From positions 488,600-552,599 of the forward strand of contig NZ_PSNW01000001.1 of assembly GCF_002930645.1 (NCBI RefSeq): a DNA stretch of 64,000 bases, read 5' to 3'. The translations under genes were made by a program, and so were the position numbers. Below are positions 18,022 to 26,592 of the stretch, one piece after another. Every line of letters starts with the position of its first letter. Within the stretch, counting starts at the first letter, position 1. Under the pieces are notes generated by a model, which saw only the letters and a program-made list of their open reading frames with translations, was not told where the DNA came from and ran no database searches. This DNA is from Solimonas fluminis. GTDB lineage: Bacteria; Pseudomonadota; Gammaproteobacteria; Nevskiales; Nevskiaceae.

Positions 18022-20139
18022 ATGAGCCAAGCGTCCAGCAACGATCCCACCGCCTTCGCCGACATCCTCGCCCACCGCCTGTCGCGCCGCCGCGTGCTGG
18101 CCGGCAGCGCCGCCGTCGCCGGGCTGTTCACGCTGTCCGGCTGCGGACGCAGCGATCCCTACGACCGCCGCGCGGACGCGCTGCAGAAGCTCGGCTTCCA
18201 GGCCGTGCCCAAGTCGAAGGACGACCTCGTGCACGTGCCGCCCGGCTACCGCGCGCAGGTGCTCTACGCGCTCGGCGATCCGATCCGCGAGGGACAGGCG
18301 GCCTACGGCAACCAGGGCGCGGAGACCGACTTCGGCCAGCGCTCCGGCGACCACCATGACGGCATGTATTTCTTCGGCCTGTCCACCGGCGGCGGCTGGG
18401 ACCCGGCCATCTCGGAGCGCGGCATCCTCTGTCTGAACCACGAGAACATCACCGACGCCTACCTGCATCCCGCCGGCCCGAGTCGCGACGAGAACGGCGT
18501 GCGTCCCGCCGAGGAAGTGCGCCGCGAGATGGAGGCCCACGGCGTCAGCGTGATCGCCATCCGCCGCAGGGTCGATGGCGGCTACGAACTGGACCGCAGC
18601 TCGCCGCTGAACCGCCGCGTCACGCTGCTGACGCCGATGGAACTGGACGGCCCCGCCGCCGGCGACGCCATGCTGGCGACGAAGCTCTCGCAGGGCGGCA
18701 CCCGTGCCTTCGGCACGCTCAACAACTGCGCCAACGGCCACACGCCCTGGGGCACCTACCTGACCTGCGAGGAGAACTGGAACACCTACTTCCACCGCGG
18801 TGCGGACGAGCCGCAGCGCAGCGCAGCGGAGAACACCGCGCTGGCGCGCTATGCGCTGGCGCCGGATTCACAGGGCGACAACTACCGCGGCTGGAACACC
18901 GTGGCAGGCGACATCACGGAGCGCTTCGACTGCAGTGCGGCCGGAGCCTCGGCCGACGACGACTTCCGCAACGAGCCCAACCTGTTCGGCTGGATCGTGG
19001 AGATCGACCCCTTCGACCCGGCGTCCACGCCGCGCAAGCACACCGCCATGGGCCGCTTCTCGCACGAGGGCTGCGTGCCGGCACCGGTGCGCGCCGGCCA
19101 GCCGGTGGTGTTCTACATGGGGGACGATTCGCGCTTCGAGTACGTCTACAAGTTCGTCTCCGACCTGCCCTACGACCCCTCGCTGCAGGGCCTGGCCGGC
19201 AGCGCGCATCTGGCCAGCGGCACGCTGTACGTCGCCCGCTTCGACGCCGACGGCAGCGGCCGGTGGCTGCCGCTGCGCCATGGCGAGAACGGCCTGACCG
19301 CGGACAGCGAGGTCTACCCGTTCCAGAGCCAGGCCGACGTGCTGGTGCACGCGCGCCTGGCGGCCGACGCGGTCGGCGCCACGCGCATGGACCGGCCCGA
19401 GTGGACGGCGGTGGACCCGGTCACCGGCGAGGTCTACCTGACCCTGACCAACAACTCGCGCCGCACGCCGGACGACGTCGATGCCGCCAACCCGCGCAGC
19501 TACACCGACGGATTCACCAACGCCGACGGCAGCACCACCGAGAACAAGGGCAACGTCAACGGCCACATCATCCGCTGGCGCGAGCGCGGCGACGATCCGG
19601 CCGCGACGAGTTTCCATTGGGACGTGTATCTCTTCGGGGCCGAATCCGGCGCGCCAGCCTCGGTCAACCTTTCGGGGCTGACCGACGACAACGATCTCAG
19701 CAGCCCGGACGGCCTGTGGTTCGACCCTGCCGGCCTGCTGTGGATCGAGACCGACGACGCCGCCTATCTCGACCACAGCAACTGCATGCTGCTGGCCGCG
19801 GTACCGGGCACCCAAGGAGACGGCGGCGCGGTGACCGTGGACAACGGCGGCCAGAGCAAGGTGGTCACGCTGCGCGGCCGCAGGGCCACGCCGGACAACC
19901 TGCGGCGCTTCCTGGTGGGCCCGATGGAGGCCGAGATCACCGGCCTGGCGATGACGCCGGACCGGCGCGCGCTGTTCGTCAACATCCAGCACCCGGGCGA
20001 GAACGGTGAAACCGCATCGCCCTCCTCGCACTGGCCCGCCGCCAGCGGCGATGCCACGGCGGCCGGCGCCGCCGGCAGCCGCCCGCGCTCGGCGACGATC
20101 GTCATCACGCGCGAGGACGGCGGCGAGATCGCGGTCTAG
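18022..20139 (+). CDS. phoX: PhoX family alkaline phosphatase/phosphodiesterase (DUF839), Tat-exported
   Basis: A 705-residue protein of the PhoX family, calcium/iron-dependent phosphomonoesterases that scavenge phosphate outside the cytoplasm. The amino terminus has a twin-arginine motif (SRRRVL, residues 21-26), a hydrophobic stretch and a possible lipobox LSGC (Cys41). Family segments visible are LCLNHENITDAYLHP, GTYLTCEENWNTYF, RFSHEGC and the late SPDGLWFD. Length is normal for PhoX. The upstream gap (17914-18021) is AT-richer and has a weak Pho-box-like direct repeat near 17928-17948. It is a single-gene unit, convergent with the DUF4124 gene. Confidence 0.9.
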   Translation: MSQASSNDPTAFADILAHRLSRRRVLAGSAAVAGLFTLSGCGRSDPYDRRADALQKLGFQAVPKSKDDLVHVPPGYRAQVLYALGDPIREGQAAYGNQGAETDFGQRSGDHHDGMYFFGLSTGGGWDPAISERGILCLNHENITDAYLHPAGPSRDENGVRPAEEVRREMEAHGVSVIAIRRRVDGGYELDRSSPLNRRVTLLTPMELDGPAAGDAMLATKLSQGGTRAFGTLNNCANGHTPWGTYLTCEENWNTYFHRGADEPQRSAAENTALARYALAPDSQGDNYRGWNTVAGDITERFDCSAAGASADDDFRNEPNLFGWIVEIDPFDPASTPRKHTAMGRFSHEGCVPAPVRAGQPVVFYMGDDSRFEYVYKFVSDLPYDPSLQGLAGSAHLASGTLYVARFDADGSGRWLPLRHGENGLTADSEVYPFQSQADVLVHARLAADAVGATRMDRPEWTAVDPVTGEVYLTLTNNSRRTPDDVDAANPRSYTDGFTNADGSTTENKGNVNGHIIRWRERGDDPAATSFHWDVYLFGAESGAPASVNLSGLTDDNDLSSPDGLWFDPAGLLWIETDDAAYLDHSNCMLLAAVPGTQGDGGAVTVDNGGQSKVVTLRGRRATPDNLRRFLVGPMEAEITGLAMTPDRRALFVNIQHPGENGETASPSSHWPAASGDATAAGAAGSRPRSATIVITREDGGEIAV

Positions 20140-20173
20140 GCGCCCCGGAAACTGAAACCCCGCGGGCGCCGCC

Positions 20174-20680
20174 TCAGGGCTGCTTGCGGATCTCCATGAT
20201 CCGGTCGCCCTGGGTGTAGATGTCCAGGTCGTAGCTGCTGCGGAACACCCAGCGGGTGCGGGCACCCTCGGGACCGTTCTCGGGCTTCTGTGCATCCGGC
20301 GCCGCGTCGCAGACCTGGCGGAAGCTGGAGAACACGGTACCGACCAGCTTCTCGGCCTTGCTGCGCACGGCAAGGCAGCGCAGGTAGCGCTCGGCCTCGG
20401 CCTTCTCCTGTTCCTGCGCCGCACCGGCGCCCGCCTGCGGCCCGCTGGCTTCGCAGCGCGCGTCACCATAGGGGTACCACTGCCCGTCACCGCCCATGCA
20501 GCGCGGACCGCTGGCGCGGCGGCTGGAGGCCTGGTCGGCCGCGTCCTTGCAGGGGCGATCCTGGAATTCCACGGCGCCGCTGGCGTTCTTGCAGCGGAAG
20601 ACCTCGGCCGCCGCTTCCGGCGAAGGGCCCAGCAGCGCAGCCGCCAGCAGCAGGCCGGCAAGATTCCGGAACGGCATCAT
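20174..20680 (-). CDS. DUF4124 domain-containing exported protein
   Basis: A short secreted protein with an amino-terminal DUF4124 domain. After a signal peptide (FRNLAGLLLAAALLG, cleavage near AAAE) comes VFRCKNASGAVEFQDRPC, the family pattern with two Cys likely in a disulfide. The remainder has two further Cys (PRCMGGDGQWYPYGDARC) and a helical middle. The start at 20680 is chosen because GGGGAG lies nine bases upstream; the open frame continues 69 bases further without support. Function of DUF4124 is unknown, probably periplasmic. A second DUF4124 gene lies at 23695. Confidence 0.78.
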   Translation of the reverse strand: MMPFRNLAGLLLAAALLGPSPEAAAEVFRCKNASGAVEFQDRPCKDAADQASSRRASGPRCMGGDGQWYPYGDARCEASGPQAGAGAAQEQEKAEAERYLRCLAVRSKAEKLVGTVFSSFRQVCDAAPDAQKPENGPEGARTRWVFRSSYDLDIYTQGDRIMEIRKQP

Positions 20681-20770
20681 CTGAAGCATCTCCCCAAAGC
20701 CTGGTGTCGAGCATCCAGCAGACGCTCCCATGCGACCCCAGTGCATCATTTCATGCGAATGGCCGCCCGG

Positions 20771-22285
20771 CTACTGCAAGCCGGCCAGCGGCGCGGCGCA
20801 GCTCCAGAACGGGGCGTCGTAGCGCGAGCCCAGGCCCGCCGCCACCGCATTGGCGGCGCGCAGGCTGTCGGCATTGGTGTCCAGCAATCCCTGGACCGTG
20901 TCGCGGAAGGCCGCGGCCATCGGGCCGAGCGCCGCGGTGACGATCTGGCTCTCGTCGTCCTTGAGCGTGTGGAAGTACTGGTTGGTGCCGTTCATGCCCA
21001 CGCTGGGAATGCCCTTGGCATAGGGCCCCTGGTTCTCGCCGGGCGCCAACACGGACGGCGGGAACTGGTAGAAGGGCTTGATCGCGGCGCTGTCGAAGGC
21101 CGGGCGCGTGATGGCCGTGAGCATCGGGTTCTCGGATACCGACAGCGTGCGCACCTGCGACAGCCCGCCGGTGGCTTCCGGTTCCCCGTTCACGTCACGG
21201 TAGCCCTTGTAGACCAGGCCGGAGCCCAGGTGCACGTAGGCGACGGTCTTTTCCTTCGGGATGCAGGCCATGAAGCGGTTGAGGCCGTAGGCATAGACCT
21301 GATGCCCGCCGGAGGCGACGAAGTAGATCGAGTAGGGCAGCGGACCTTCCTTCCTGGCCTTCTCGGCGAAATGGCGCGCGAGGTAGACCAGCATGCCGAC
21401 GCCGGGACCGCGCTCGCCGGCGCTGAGGAACCAGCCGTTGACCGGCGTACCGACGACGATGATGTTGTCCGGGTCGCGGCCCGGCAGCAGCGCGGCGACG
21501 TTGCTCTCGGTGCCGGATTCGCGGTAGCTCGCGTCCACCACGATGCGCGCTCGCGCGCCCTGCTCGCGGATCGCCGCGGCGGCCTGCTTGCCGACGATCA
21601 CGGTCGGCAGCGTGCCGAGGCCATAGGTCGGCACGTCGCGGTTCTGCGCGGCGATCTCGTTGCCCGGCGCGTCGGTGGCGACGATGGCACCGGCCGCACC
21701 GCGCTCCGCCAGGGTCTTGAGTACGTCCTGCGCATTGCCGGATTCGCCGTTGAGCACCAGGCTGATGCGCAGCAGCGCGATCTTGCCCTGCAGGTTCTTG
21801 CCCAGCAGGTCCAGCGCGCCGCCCTTGTTGACGTAGACGATGTCGCCGGACACCCCTTCGGCCGGCGTGGTGCCCTGGAAGTACCAGGGGAAGGCCGGCA
21901 CCGGCGTCCTGCTGCCGTCGGCAGCCTCCACCTCCAGCCCGTAGCCGCGCAGCTGGAACACCGGGAAGCCGAAGCCCTGGCGCTGTACGGCAGTGAGGCC
22001 GGGGATCGCGCGGAACTGGTCCTCGGCCCAGCCGTACACAGCACCGGCGAGGGCACTGCCGGCCCGGGCGCCGCGCTCGCACTTGGCCAGCAGCGAGGTG
22101 CCGAAGCATTCGTCGAAGCGCGAGGACCCGCGGATCACCTCGAGGTAGGACTGCATCGCGGCTTCCGTCTCGGTGCCCGGATCGCCCACCGGCCCGCCGA
22201 CCACGGGAGAGGAACCTCCCCCGCCGCCACAGGCACAGAGCAAGGCCGCAAAAAGCACTGCCGCAGGCTTGGCATGCGAACGCAT
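20771..22285 (-). CDS. PA-domain/M28 peptidase-like lipoprotein with degenerate metal site
   Basis: A 504-residue lipoprotein (lipobox ending at Cys19, then GGGGGSS). A protease-associated domain covers about residues 135-250 (LLGKNLQGKIALLR, LAERGAAGAIVATDAPG). The following region has the M28 order (SNVAALLPGRDPDNIIVVGTPVNGW near 261-285) but the expected His/Asp metal ligands are replaced: VVGTPVNG instead of a GAHYDS-type stretch, and GERGPGVG instead of GADDNASG. It is therefore probably not an active zinc aminopeptidase. The start at 22285 is preferred because AAGGAGGAG lies six bases upstream. Adjacent to the MaoC gene; function unknown. Confidence 0.75.
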   Translation of the reverse strand: MRSHAKPAAVLFAALLCACGGGGGSSPVVGGPVGDPGTETEAAMQSYLEVIRGSSRFDECFGTSLLAKCERGARAGSALAGAVYGWAEDQFRAIPGLTAVQRQGFGFPVFQLRGYGLEVEAADGSRTPVPAFPWYFQGTTPAEGVSGDIVYVNKGGALDLLGKNLQGKIALLRISLVLNGESGNAQDVLKTLAERGAAGAIVATDAPGNEIAAQNRDVPTYGLGTLPTVIVGKQAAAAIREQGARARIVVDASYRESGTESNVAALLPGRDPDNIIVVGTPVNGWFLSAGERGPGVGMLVYLARHFAEKARKEGPLPYSIYFVASGGHQVYAYGLNRFMACIPKEKTVAYVHLGSGLVYKGYRDVNGEPEATGGLSQVRTLSVSENPMLTAITRPAFDSAAIKPFYQFPPSVLAPGENQGPYAKGIPSVGMNGTNQYFHTLKDDESQIVTAALGPMAAAFRDTVQGLLDTNADSLRAANAVAAGLGSRYDAPFWSCAAPLAGLQ

Positions 22286-22325
22286 CCGCTTCTCCTCCTT
22301 CATGGGCGGCCGCGCCCCGGGCCGC

Positions 22326-22796
22326 TCAGCGGCACAGCAGCACGACGATATCCGCCAGCAAGGCCGGGTCTCTTTCGCCTTCCACTTCCAGCGCGCAGGC
22401 GGAGATGGTCAGCAGGCGGTCCGGTCCGTTGGGCGTCACCGCGGCCAGTTTAACGCGGACGCGGATGCGGCTGCCCACGCGCACCACGCTCTTGAAGCGC
22501 ACGTTGTTGATGCCGGCGTTCAAGGCCAGGTTGGTGCCCTCCGGCATCAGCTTGAGGTCGTTCATCAGCTGCGCCAGCAGCGACAGCGTCAGGAAGCCAT
22601 GGGCGATGGGCACGCCGTAGGGGCTTTCCCGGGCGCAGCGCTCCGGATCGGTATGGATCCATTGGTCGTCGCCGGTGCAATGGGCGAACTCGTCGATGCG
22701 CCATTGCTCCAGTGTCATCCACTCGCTGACCCCCAGTTCCTGGCCGAGGAAGGCGGGGATGCGATCGAAGCGATAGTCGACGAGCTTATGACTCAT
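22326..22796 (-). CDS. MaoC-like (R)-specific enoyl-CoA hydratase
   Basis: A 156-residue single hot-dog protein. The hydratase-2 signature is complete: DEFAHCTGDDQWIHTD, with Asp and His as the catalytic pair, followed by SPYGVPIAHGFLTLSLL. Family members hydrate trans-2-enoyl-CoA to (R)-3-hydroxyacyl-CoA, feeding polyhydroxyalkanoate or lipid synthesis. Residues KSVVRVGSRIRVRVKL continue the fold. Cytoplasmic, no signal peptide. It lies 40 bp downstream of the M28-like gene on the opposite-facing flank of a 150 bp gap with no other recognisable element. Confidence 0.9.
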   Translation of the reverse strand: MSHKLVDYRFDRIPAFLGQELGVSEWMTLEQWRIDEFAHCTGDDQWIHTDPERCARESPYGVPIAHGFLTLSLLAQLMNDLKLMPEGTNLALNAGINNVRFKSVVRVGSRIRVRVKLAAVTPNGPDRLLTISACALEVEGERDPALLADIVVLLCR

Positions 22797-22948
22797 GCAC
22801 GGGTTCTTTGGGACAGGGCATCCAGGGCGCCGCCCGTCATTCTGGGGATCTGCGGCGCTCTGCCGCGGATGGGTCAGACATCTCTGGAACGCCGGAGCCT
22901 ACCAGCCGTGCTTTACAGCAACCATACAAGCCCGGTGGGAGAATTGGC

Positions 22949-23359
22949 CTACTTCGCGCCGGAGCCGGAAGGACCTATTTCGGCCGTCGGCACCGCCGGT
23001 GCCCGCAGCCCGCGCAGTTGTCCGCGCAGCCAGTCGGCACTGGGCCGAGGCGCCTGCGTGCCGCATTGCACCTGGTAGGGCTTGCCGGACACGCTGCTGC
23101 CGGTGCCGGCCTTGGCGATGAAGTCCTCCGTGCTGGCCAGCATGCCCTTGCCGCGCAGGTAGTCGAGCTTCTTGCCCAGGTGCTGGCGCGCGTCGGCGGC
23201 GGAATGCCAGCTGCCGTTGCGGTTGAAGCGGCAATCCGAATCCCCCAGGCGATCGAGCAGGCGGCCGATCTCGGCGGCGGCGGCGGGAGGCAATTCCGCT
23301 GCAGCGGCAGGGGCCGCCGCGAGGATCAGCGACAGGCCGATCGGCAGGACGCGCCGCAG
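22949..23359 (-). CDS. DUF5329 family exported protein, non-canonical start
   Basis: A small periplasmic protein of unknown function. The mature part matches DUF5329: DRLGDSDCRFNRNGSWHSA, HLGKKLDYLRGKGM, DFIAKAGTGSSVSGKPYQVQC and SADWLRGQLRGLR. A clean signal peptide (RRVLPIGLSLILAAAPAAAA) directly precedes it, but no ATG, GTG or TTG lies at its beginning. The nearest candidates are a CTG at 23359, used here, or another CTG at about 23409 that overlaps the TGA of the upstream lipoprotein gene. The only ATG is at 23518, inside that upstream gene. Family recognition is firm; the start is not. Confidence 0.7.
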   Translation of the reverse strand: MRRVLPIGLSLILAAAPAAAAELPPAAAAEIGRLLDRLGDSDCRFNRNGSWHSAADARQHLGKKLDYLRGKGMLASTEDFIAKAGTGSSVSGKPYQVQCGTQAPRPSADWLRGQLRGLRAPAVPTAEIGPSGSGAK

Positions 23360-23406
23360 GTCCGGGCGGCGGTGCCGGCGTGGACCGTCCGCCTGGCCTT
23401 CGGCGC

Positions 23407-23619
23407 TCAGTGGCCGGCTCCGGCGGCGGCTTCGGCGCGCTCCTTGCTGTACTCCGGGTATGGGGTACGCGCGCGCTGCTGACAGTCCGCGCGCTCGCGT
23501 GGCTCCAGTTTGTTGCATTCCTGGGCACGCAGTTCCGAGGTGCTATCGTAGACCTGCTGCGACGAACAGCCTGCCGTGGCCAGCGCCAGCAGCCCGAAGC
23601 CGATTGTCCTGATGCTCAT
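23407..23619 (-). CDS. Small lipoprotein, 70 residues
   Basis: A short lipoprotein with signal and lipobox IGFGLLALATAGC (Cys18), followed by SSQQVYDSTSELRAQECNKLEPRE split into charged segments and ending in YPEYSKERAEAAAGAGH. The mature protein is very hydrophilic and helical, with two Cys. Similar small Cys-containing lipoproteins are common in gammaproteobacteria without known function. The ATG at 23619 is supported by the signal peptide. It is divergent from the DUF4124 gene at 23695 (75 bp shared promoter region) and its stop abuts or overlaps the DUF5329 gene. Confidence 0.75.
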   Translation of the reverse strand: MSIRTIGFGLLALATAGCSSQQVYDSTSELRAQECNKLEPRERADCQQRARTPYPEYSKERAEAAAGAGH

Positions 23620-23694
23620 CCGCGTACACTCCCGGTCATGCTTACCTCCGGCTGACCCCGGAAAGCCTACAAGAGTTCGAAAGGCAGGCCCATC

Positions 23695-24183
23695 TTGCGT
23701 CACGAGCACTGCAGCTGGCTGATCCCCCTGTTGCTGCTGGCCATGCCGGCAGGCGCGCAGGTCTATCGCTGCGAAAATCCAGGGAAGCCCACCGTCTACC
23801 AGGACAAGCCCTGTGCGGGCGCACGCGGGGGAACGGTGACGCTGCCACCGCTGTCCGTGGTCCCCTCCCAGCCTGCCGCGGAAACGCCGGCGGCGCCCCC
23901 GGCTGCCGCTGCCGCCGGGAAGGCGTCCGCCGCCGCTGCCGGGCTCCCGCCCGCCCCCGCTCCGGCGGAGGTCCGCGCCGCGATCATCGCCAATCGCGTG
24001 CTGCCCGGCATGAAGGCGGACGAGGTCCTGGCCGCGGCGGGACGCCACACCGACCATTACACCGAGCAGGGCCTGGATGCGGATGGCCGCTACGAGTTGT
24101 GGACCTTCTCGCGGCGCCTGGACAGCTTCCCCTTCGTGGTGAAGCTGCGCCACGGCGTGGTGGTGGAGACGCGCGAACGCTAG
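23695..24183 (+). CDS. DUF4124 domain-containing exported protein with C-terminal extension
   Basis: A 162-residue exported protein. It begins with a TTG codon and a signal peptide (WLIPLLLLAMPAGAQ), then DUF4124 (VYRCENPGKPTVYQDKPC). An Ala/Pro-rich linker (about 55-95) leads to a compact domain with LPGMKADEVLAAAGRHTDHY and GRYELWTFSRRLDSFPFVVKLRHG, reminiscent of the SmpA/BamE-like lysine-gated beta sheet; that resemblance is tentative. It is convergent with the sulfotransferase-like gene (41 bp apart). Likely periplasmic, possibly cell-envelope related. Confidence 0.75.
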   Translation: MRHEHCSWLIPLLLLAMPAGAQVYRCENPGKPTVYQDKPCAGARGGTVTLPPLSVVPSQPAAETPAAPPAAAAAGKASAAAAGLPPAPAPAEVRAAIIANRVLPGMKADEVLAAAGRHTDHYTEQGLDADGRYELWTFSRRLDSFPFVVKLRHGVVVETRER

Positions 24184-24224
24184 GGCCTGCCGGCACGCGG
24201 CCGCGGCGGCCGCGCCGACAGGAG

Positions 24225-25124
24225 CTAGTAGCCGCAGTCCTGCGCCAGGCGGCGCACCTGGGCATCGAAGCCCATGCCATCGGCACGCCAGGGCAAGGGC
24301 GCTTCCAGGCTGCCGGCCGGCGCCTGCGCGGAGAGATCGGCGGGCCAGTCCATCAGCACGTCCGGCTCCAGGCCGCCCGGCGCCGCGGCGGGCCCCAGGC
24401 CCGCATAGGGCCAGCGGCCCGGATCGGCCATCAGCGCCAGCGTCGCAGGATCCGCGTCCACGCCCAGCCATTGGCAGAGCCCGGCCAGGGTCGCGTCGAA
24501 TTCCCGGTCCAGCGCCTCGGCGGTGATGCGGCGCAGCCTGGCATGCGCGGCGATGCGGTCGAGATTGATCTGCGCACGCAGCCAGGGCACCTGCGGCTCC
24601 ACCTGCGGCGGATCCTGCGAGTAGTCCTTGTAGTCCACCGGCACGAACAGGCGTTCCCGGCACCAGCTGCTCATCAGGCGGCCCTGCGTCCAGGGATGGC
24701 GCAGCAGCTGCACCACCGGCGACTGCGGCGTGAGCCGCAGCAGGCGCAGCAGTTCGTAGGAGCGCAACGCGGTCTCGGCATCCGGGATCACCAGGCGCCG
24801 CGGCGCCACGCGGGCGGCCAGTTCCTGCAGCAGCGCCCCCGTGCTCAGGCGGCGGCGCTGGTCCAGCCAGCCCCTGGCCGCCTCGATGCCGGCATCGCTC
24901 TGCCCGCCGCAGGCGATCTCGGCCACGGCGCGCAGCAGGCCGTGGCCGTGCTCGCCCTGGCTGGCGGCGAAGACTTCCAGCAGGTTGCCGACGTCGTCGG
25001 CCAGCGTCAGGTGCAGTTGCGGCGTGGCATAGAGCTGCGGATGCATGCCCAGCACGCCCGCCAGCCAGGTCACCCCCGAGAAGGGAGCGCCCAGCAGCCA
25101 GATCGGGGATGGCGCTTCAGCCAC
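24225..25124 (-). CDS. Sulfotransferase-like P-loop protein
   Basis: About 299 residues starting from a GTG at 25124, whose first codons overlap the stop of the propeller gene by 8 bp. The amino end, IWLLGAPFSGVTWLAGVLG, fits the 5'-phosphosulfate loop of PAPS-dependent sulfotransferases (usual form GxPRSGTTWL) with the SGVTWL core kept. QLLRHPWTQGRLM is the expected 3'-phosphate-binding region, RHP in place of RNP, and a helical carboxy terminus follows. It is the last gene of a four-gene minus-strand operon with an export complex. It may sulfate an exported metabolite or surface molecule; the acceptor is unknown. Confidence 0.68.
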   Translation of the reverse strand: MAEAPSPIWLLGAPFSGVTWLAGVLGMHPQLYATPQLHLTLADDVGNLLEVFAASQGEHGHGLLRAVAEIACGGQSDAGIEAARGWLDQRRRLSTGALLQELAARVAPRRLVIPDAETALRSYELLRLLRLTPQSPVVQLLRHPWTQGRLMSSWCRERLFVPVDYKDYSQDPPQVEPQVPWLRAQINLDRIAAHARLRRITAEALDREFDATLAGLCQWLGVDADPATLALMADPGRWPYAGLGPAAAPGGLEPDVLMDWPADLSAQAPAGSLEAPLPWRADGMGFDAQVRRLAQDCGY

Positions 25125-26592
25125 GGATCGCCGCCTCGCGGGCACCGGTCTTGCCGATCCACAGCTCGCAGCCGCCGCGCGGGTTGTCCACGTAGCCCCA
25201 GGCACCGTCGCGCTCCACCGCCACGCGCGGGCCGAAGGGATTGGCCGTGCCCACCATCAGGCCCTGCGGCGTGGAAGCCATCGTGCGGATGCCCCAGTTG
25301 TACTTGTTGCCGAAGCCGTTGCGCGTCACCGGCTCCCAGTGGACGCCGTCGTGCGTGCGCCAGAGCTGGCAGCCGCCGGTCTCGGCGAGGCGGTCCACTC
25401 CCAGGCGGCGGATCACGCCGTGCACGTCGGCCGGCCAGGCATGCAGCGGCAGGTAGGGCATCAGCATCGCCCAGGACATGGTGCTGGCGTAGAGCCAGTC
25501 CTCATGCACTTCCATGCGCCAGATATAGCCGTTGAAGATGTTGTCGAAGCCCGGCGAGTAGCCGGACAGCGGCACCTTGAGGCCCTGCTCGGTCATGCGC
25601 GGCTCGCCCACGATCAGGTCCCAGGAGTCGTCGGGCCAGATGCGCAGCATCTCGGCCGCGGCGGGGCCGATCTTGTATTCGCGATGGAAGCCGCCGTTGA
25701 CGATGGCGCAGGCGACGTAGAACGCGCCCTTGAACTCGCACATCGCGCCGGGGCCCTCGTTCTGCGGCCCGCGGCCGGCGCCGCGGTCGAACACGCGGGT
25801 CCACTTGTACGGCAGGTCCCCGCCCGGCGTCTTCCACAGCTCGCCGCCGCTGACGGGATTCATCACGCCGGCATAGAGATGGTCGTCGTAGACGCCCATC
25901 TCGAAGATCGTGACGTTGTTCTTGTCGCCGAAGCCTTCCTCGTTGGCCGGCGTCCACTTGCCGTGCTGCAGGTCGCCGTTGGCGTAGATCACCGCCTCGG
26001 AGCCGACGTCCTGGTTGTAGCCCTTGGCCGTGCCCGAGGCCGTGGGGCTCATGTGCACGCGGCCCTTGAAGGGCTGGAAGGTACGGCAGGCGCGCACCAC
26101 CGGACTCCAGGGCGGGCGCGGAATCCTGGTGAAGTTCACGCCGTCCTCGGTGCGCAGCACGTCGGGCGAATGCGCCAGGTGCGGCGACCAGGTGGAGACG
26201 TACAGGCAGGGCTTCGGGTCGTTGACGTCCTGGAAGACGTTCATGCCGCGGTAGCCGATGTAGCTCGGCACGTTGGGGCGGCCGTTGACGCCGGTGACGT
26301 AGGGCGAGCGGAACGCCAGGCGCCACACCGCCTTGACCGGGTCGTACTCCCAGATCTCGGCGCGGCGGTCGATGTCGTACAGGCCCGGCGGCGTCTCGAT
26401 CGGCCAGGGGTTCAGCGCCGGCACCGTGATGCCGAACTTGAGGCCCGCGAAGGCGCCGCGCGTGGTGCCGACATACACGCGGCCCTGGAACACCGCCATG
26501 CTGTGCGCATAGTGGTTCCAGCCGTCGCCGAAACCGCTGGGGGCGGTCAGGCGGAAGTCGGCCTCGCTGGGCGCCGGCGGCAGTTCGATCAC
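25117..26592 (-). CDS. Uncharacterised propeller-like protein of the TolC/HlyD operon
   Basis: A 491-residue protein with no name I can give. It contains recurrent Trp/Gly-rich strands of the kind found in beta-propellers: AHSMAVFQGRVYVGTTRG, AEIWEYDPVKAVWRLAF, SGGELWKTPGGDLPYKW, GYIWRMEVHEDWLYAST and GGCQLWRTHDGVHWEPV. The repeated LWRT/LWKT-DG-W unit is like that of sialidase-type and Kelch-like propellers. No signal peptide or membrane segment is seen, so it appears cytoplasmic despite lying in an export operon. Start: GTG at 26592, coupled to the upstream gene by GTGA. It may bind or modify the exported substrate. Confidence 0.7.
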   Translation of the reverse strand: MIELPPAPSEADFRLTAPSGFGDGWNHYAHSMAVFQGRVYVGTTRGAFAGLKFGITVPALNPWPIETPPGLYDIDRRAEIWEYDPVKAVWRLAFRSPYVTGVNGRPNVPSYIGYRGMNVFQDVNDPKPCLYVSTWSPHLAHSPDVLRTEDGVNFTRIPRPPWSPVVRACRTFQPFKGRVHMSPTASGTAKGYNQDVGSEAVIYANGDLQHGKWTPANEEGFGDKNNVTIFEMGVYDDHLYAGVMNPVSGGELWKTPGGDLPYKWTRVFDRGAGRGPQNEGPGAMCEFKGAFYVACAIVNGGFHREYKIGPAAAEMLRIWPDDSWDLIVGEPRMTEQGLKVPLSGYSPGFDNIFNGYIWRMEVHEDWLYASTMSWAMLMPYLPLHAWPADVHGVIRRLGVDRLAETGGCQLWRTHDGVHWEPVTRNGFGNKYNWGIRTMASTPQGLMVGTANPFGPRVAVERDGAWGYVDNPRGGCELWIGKTGAREAAIRG

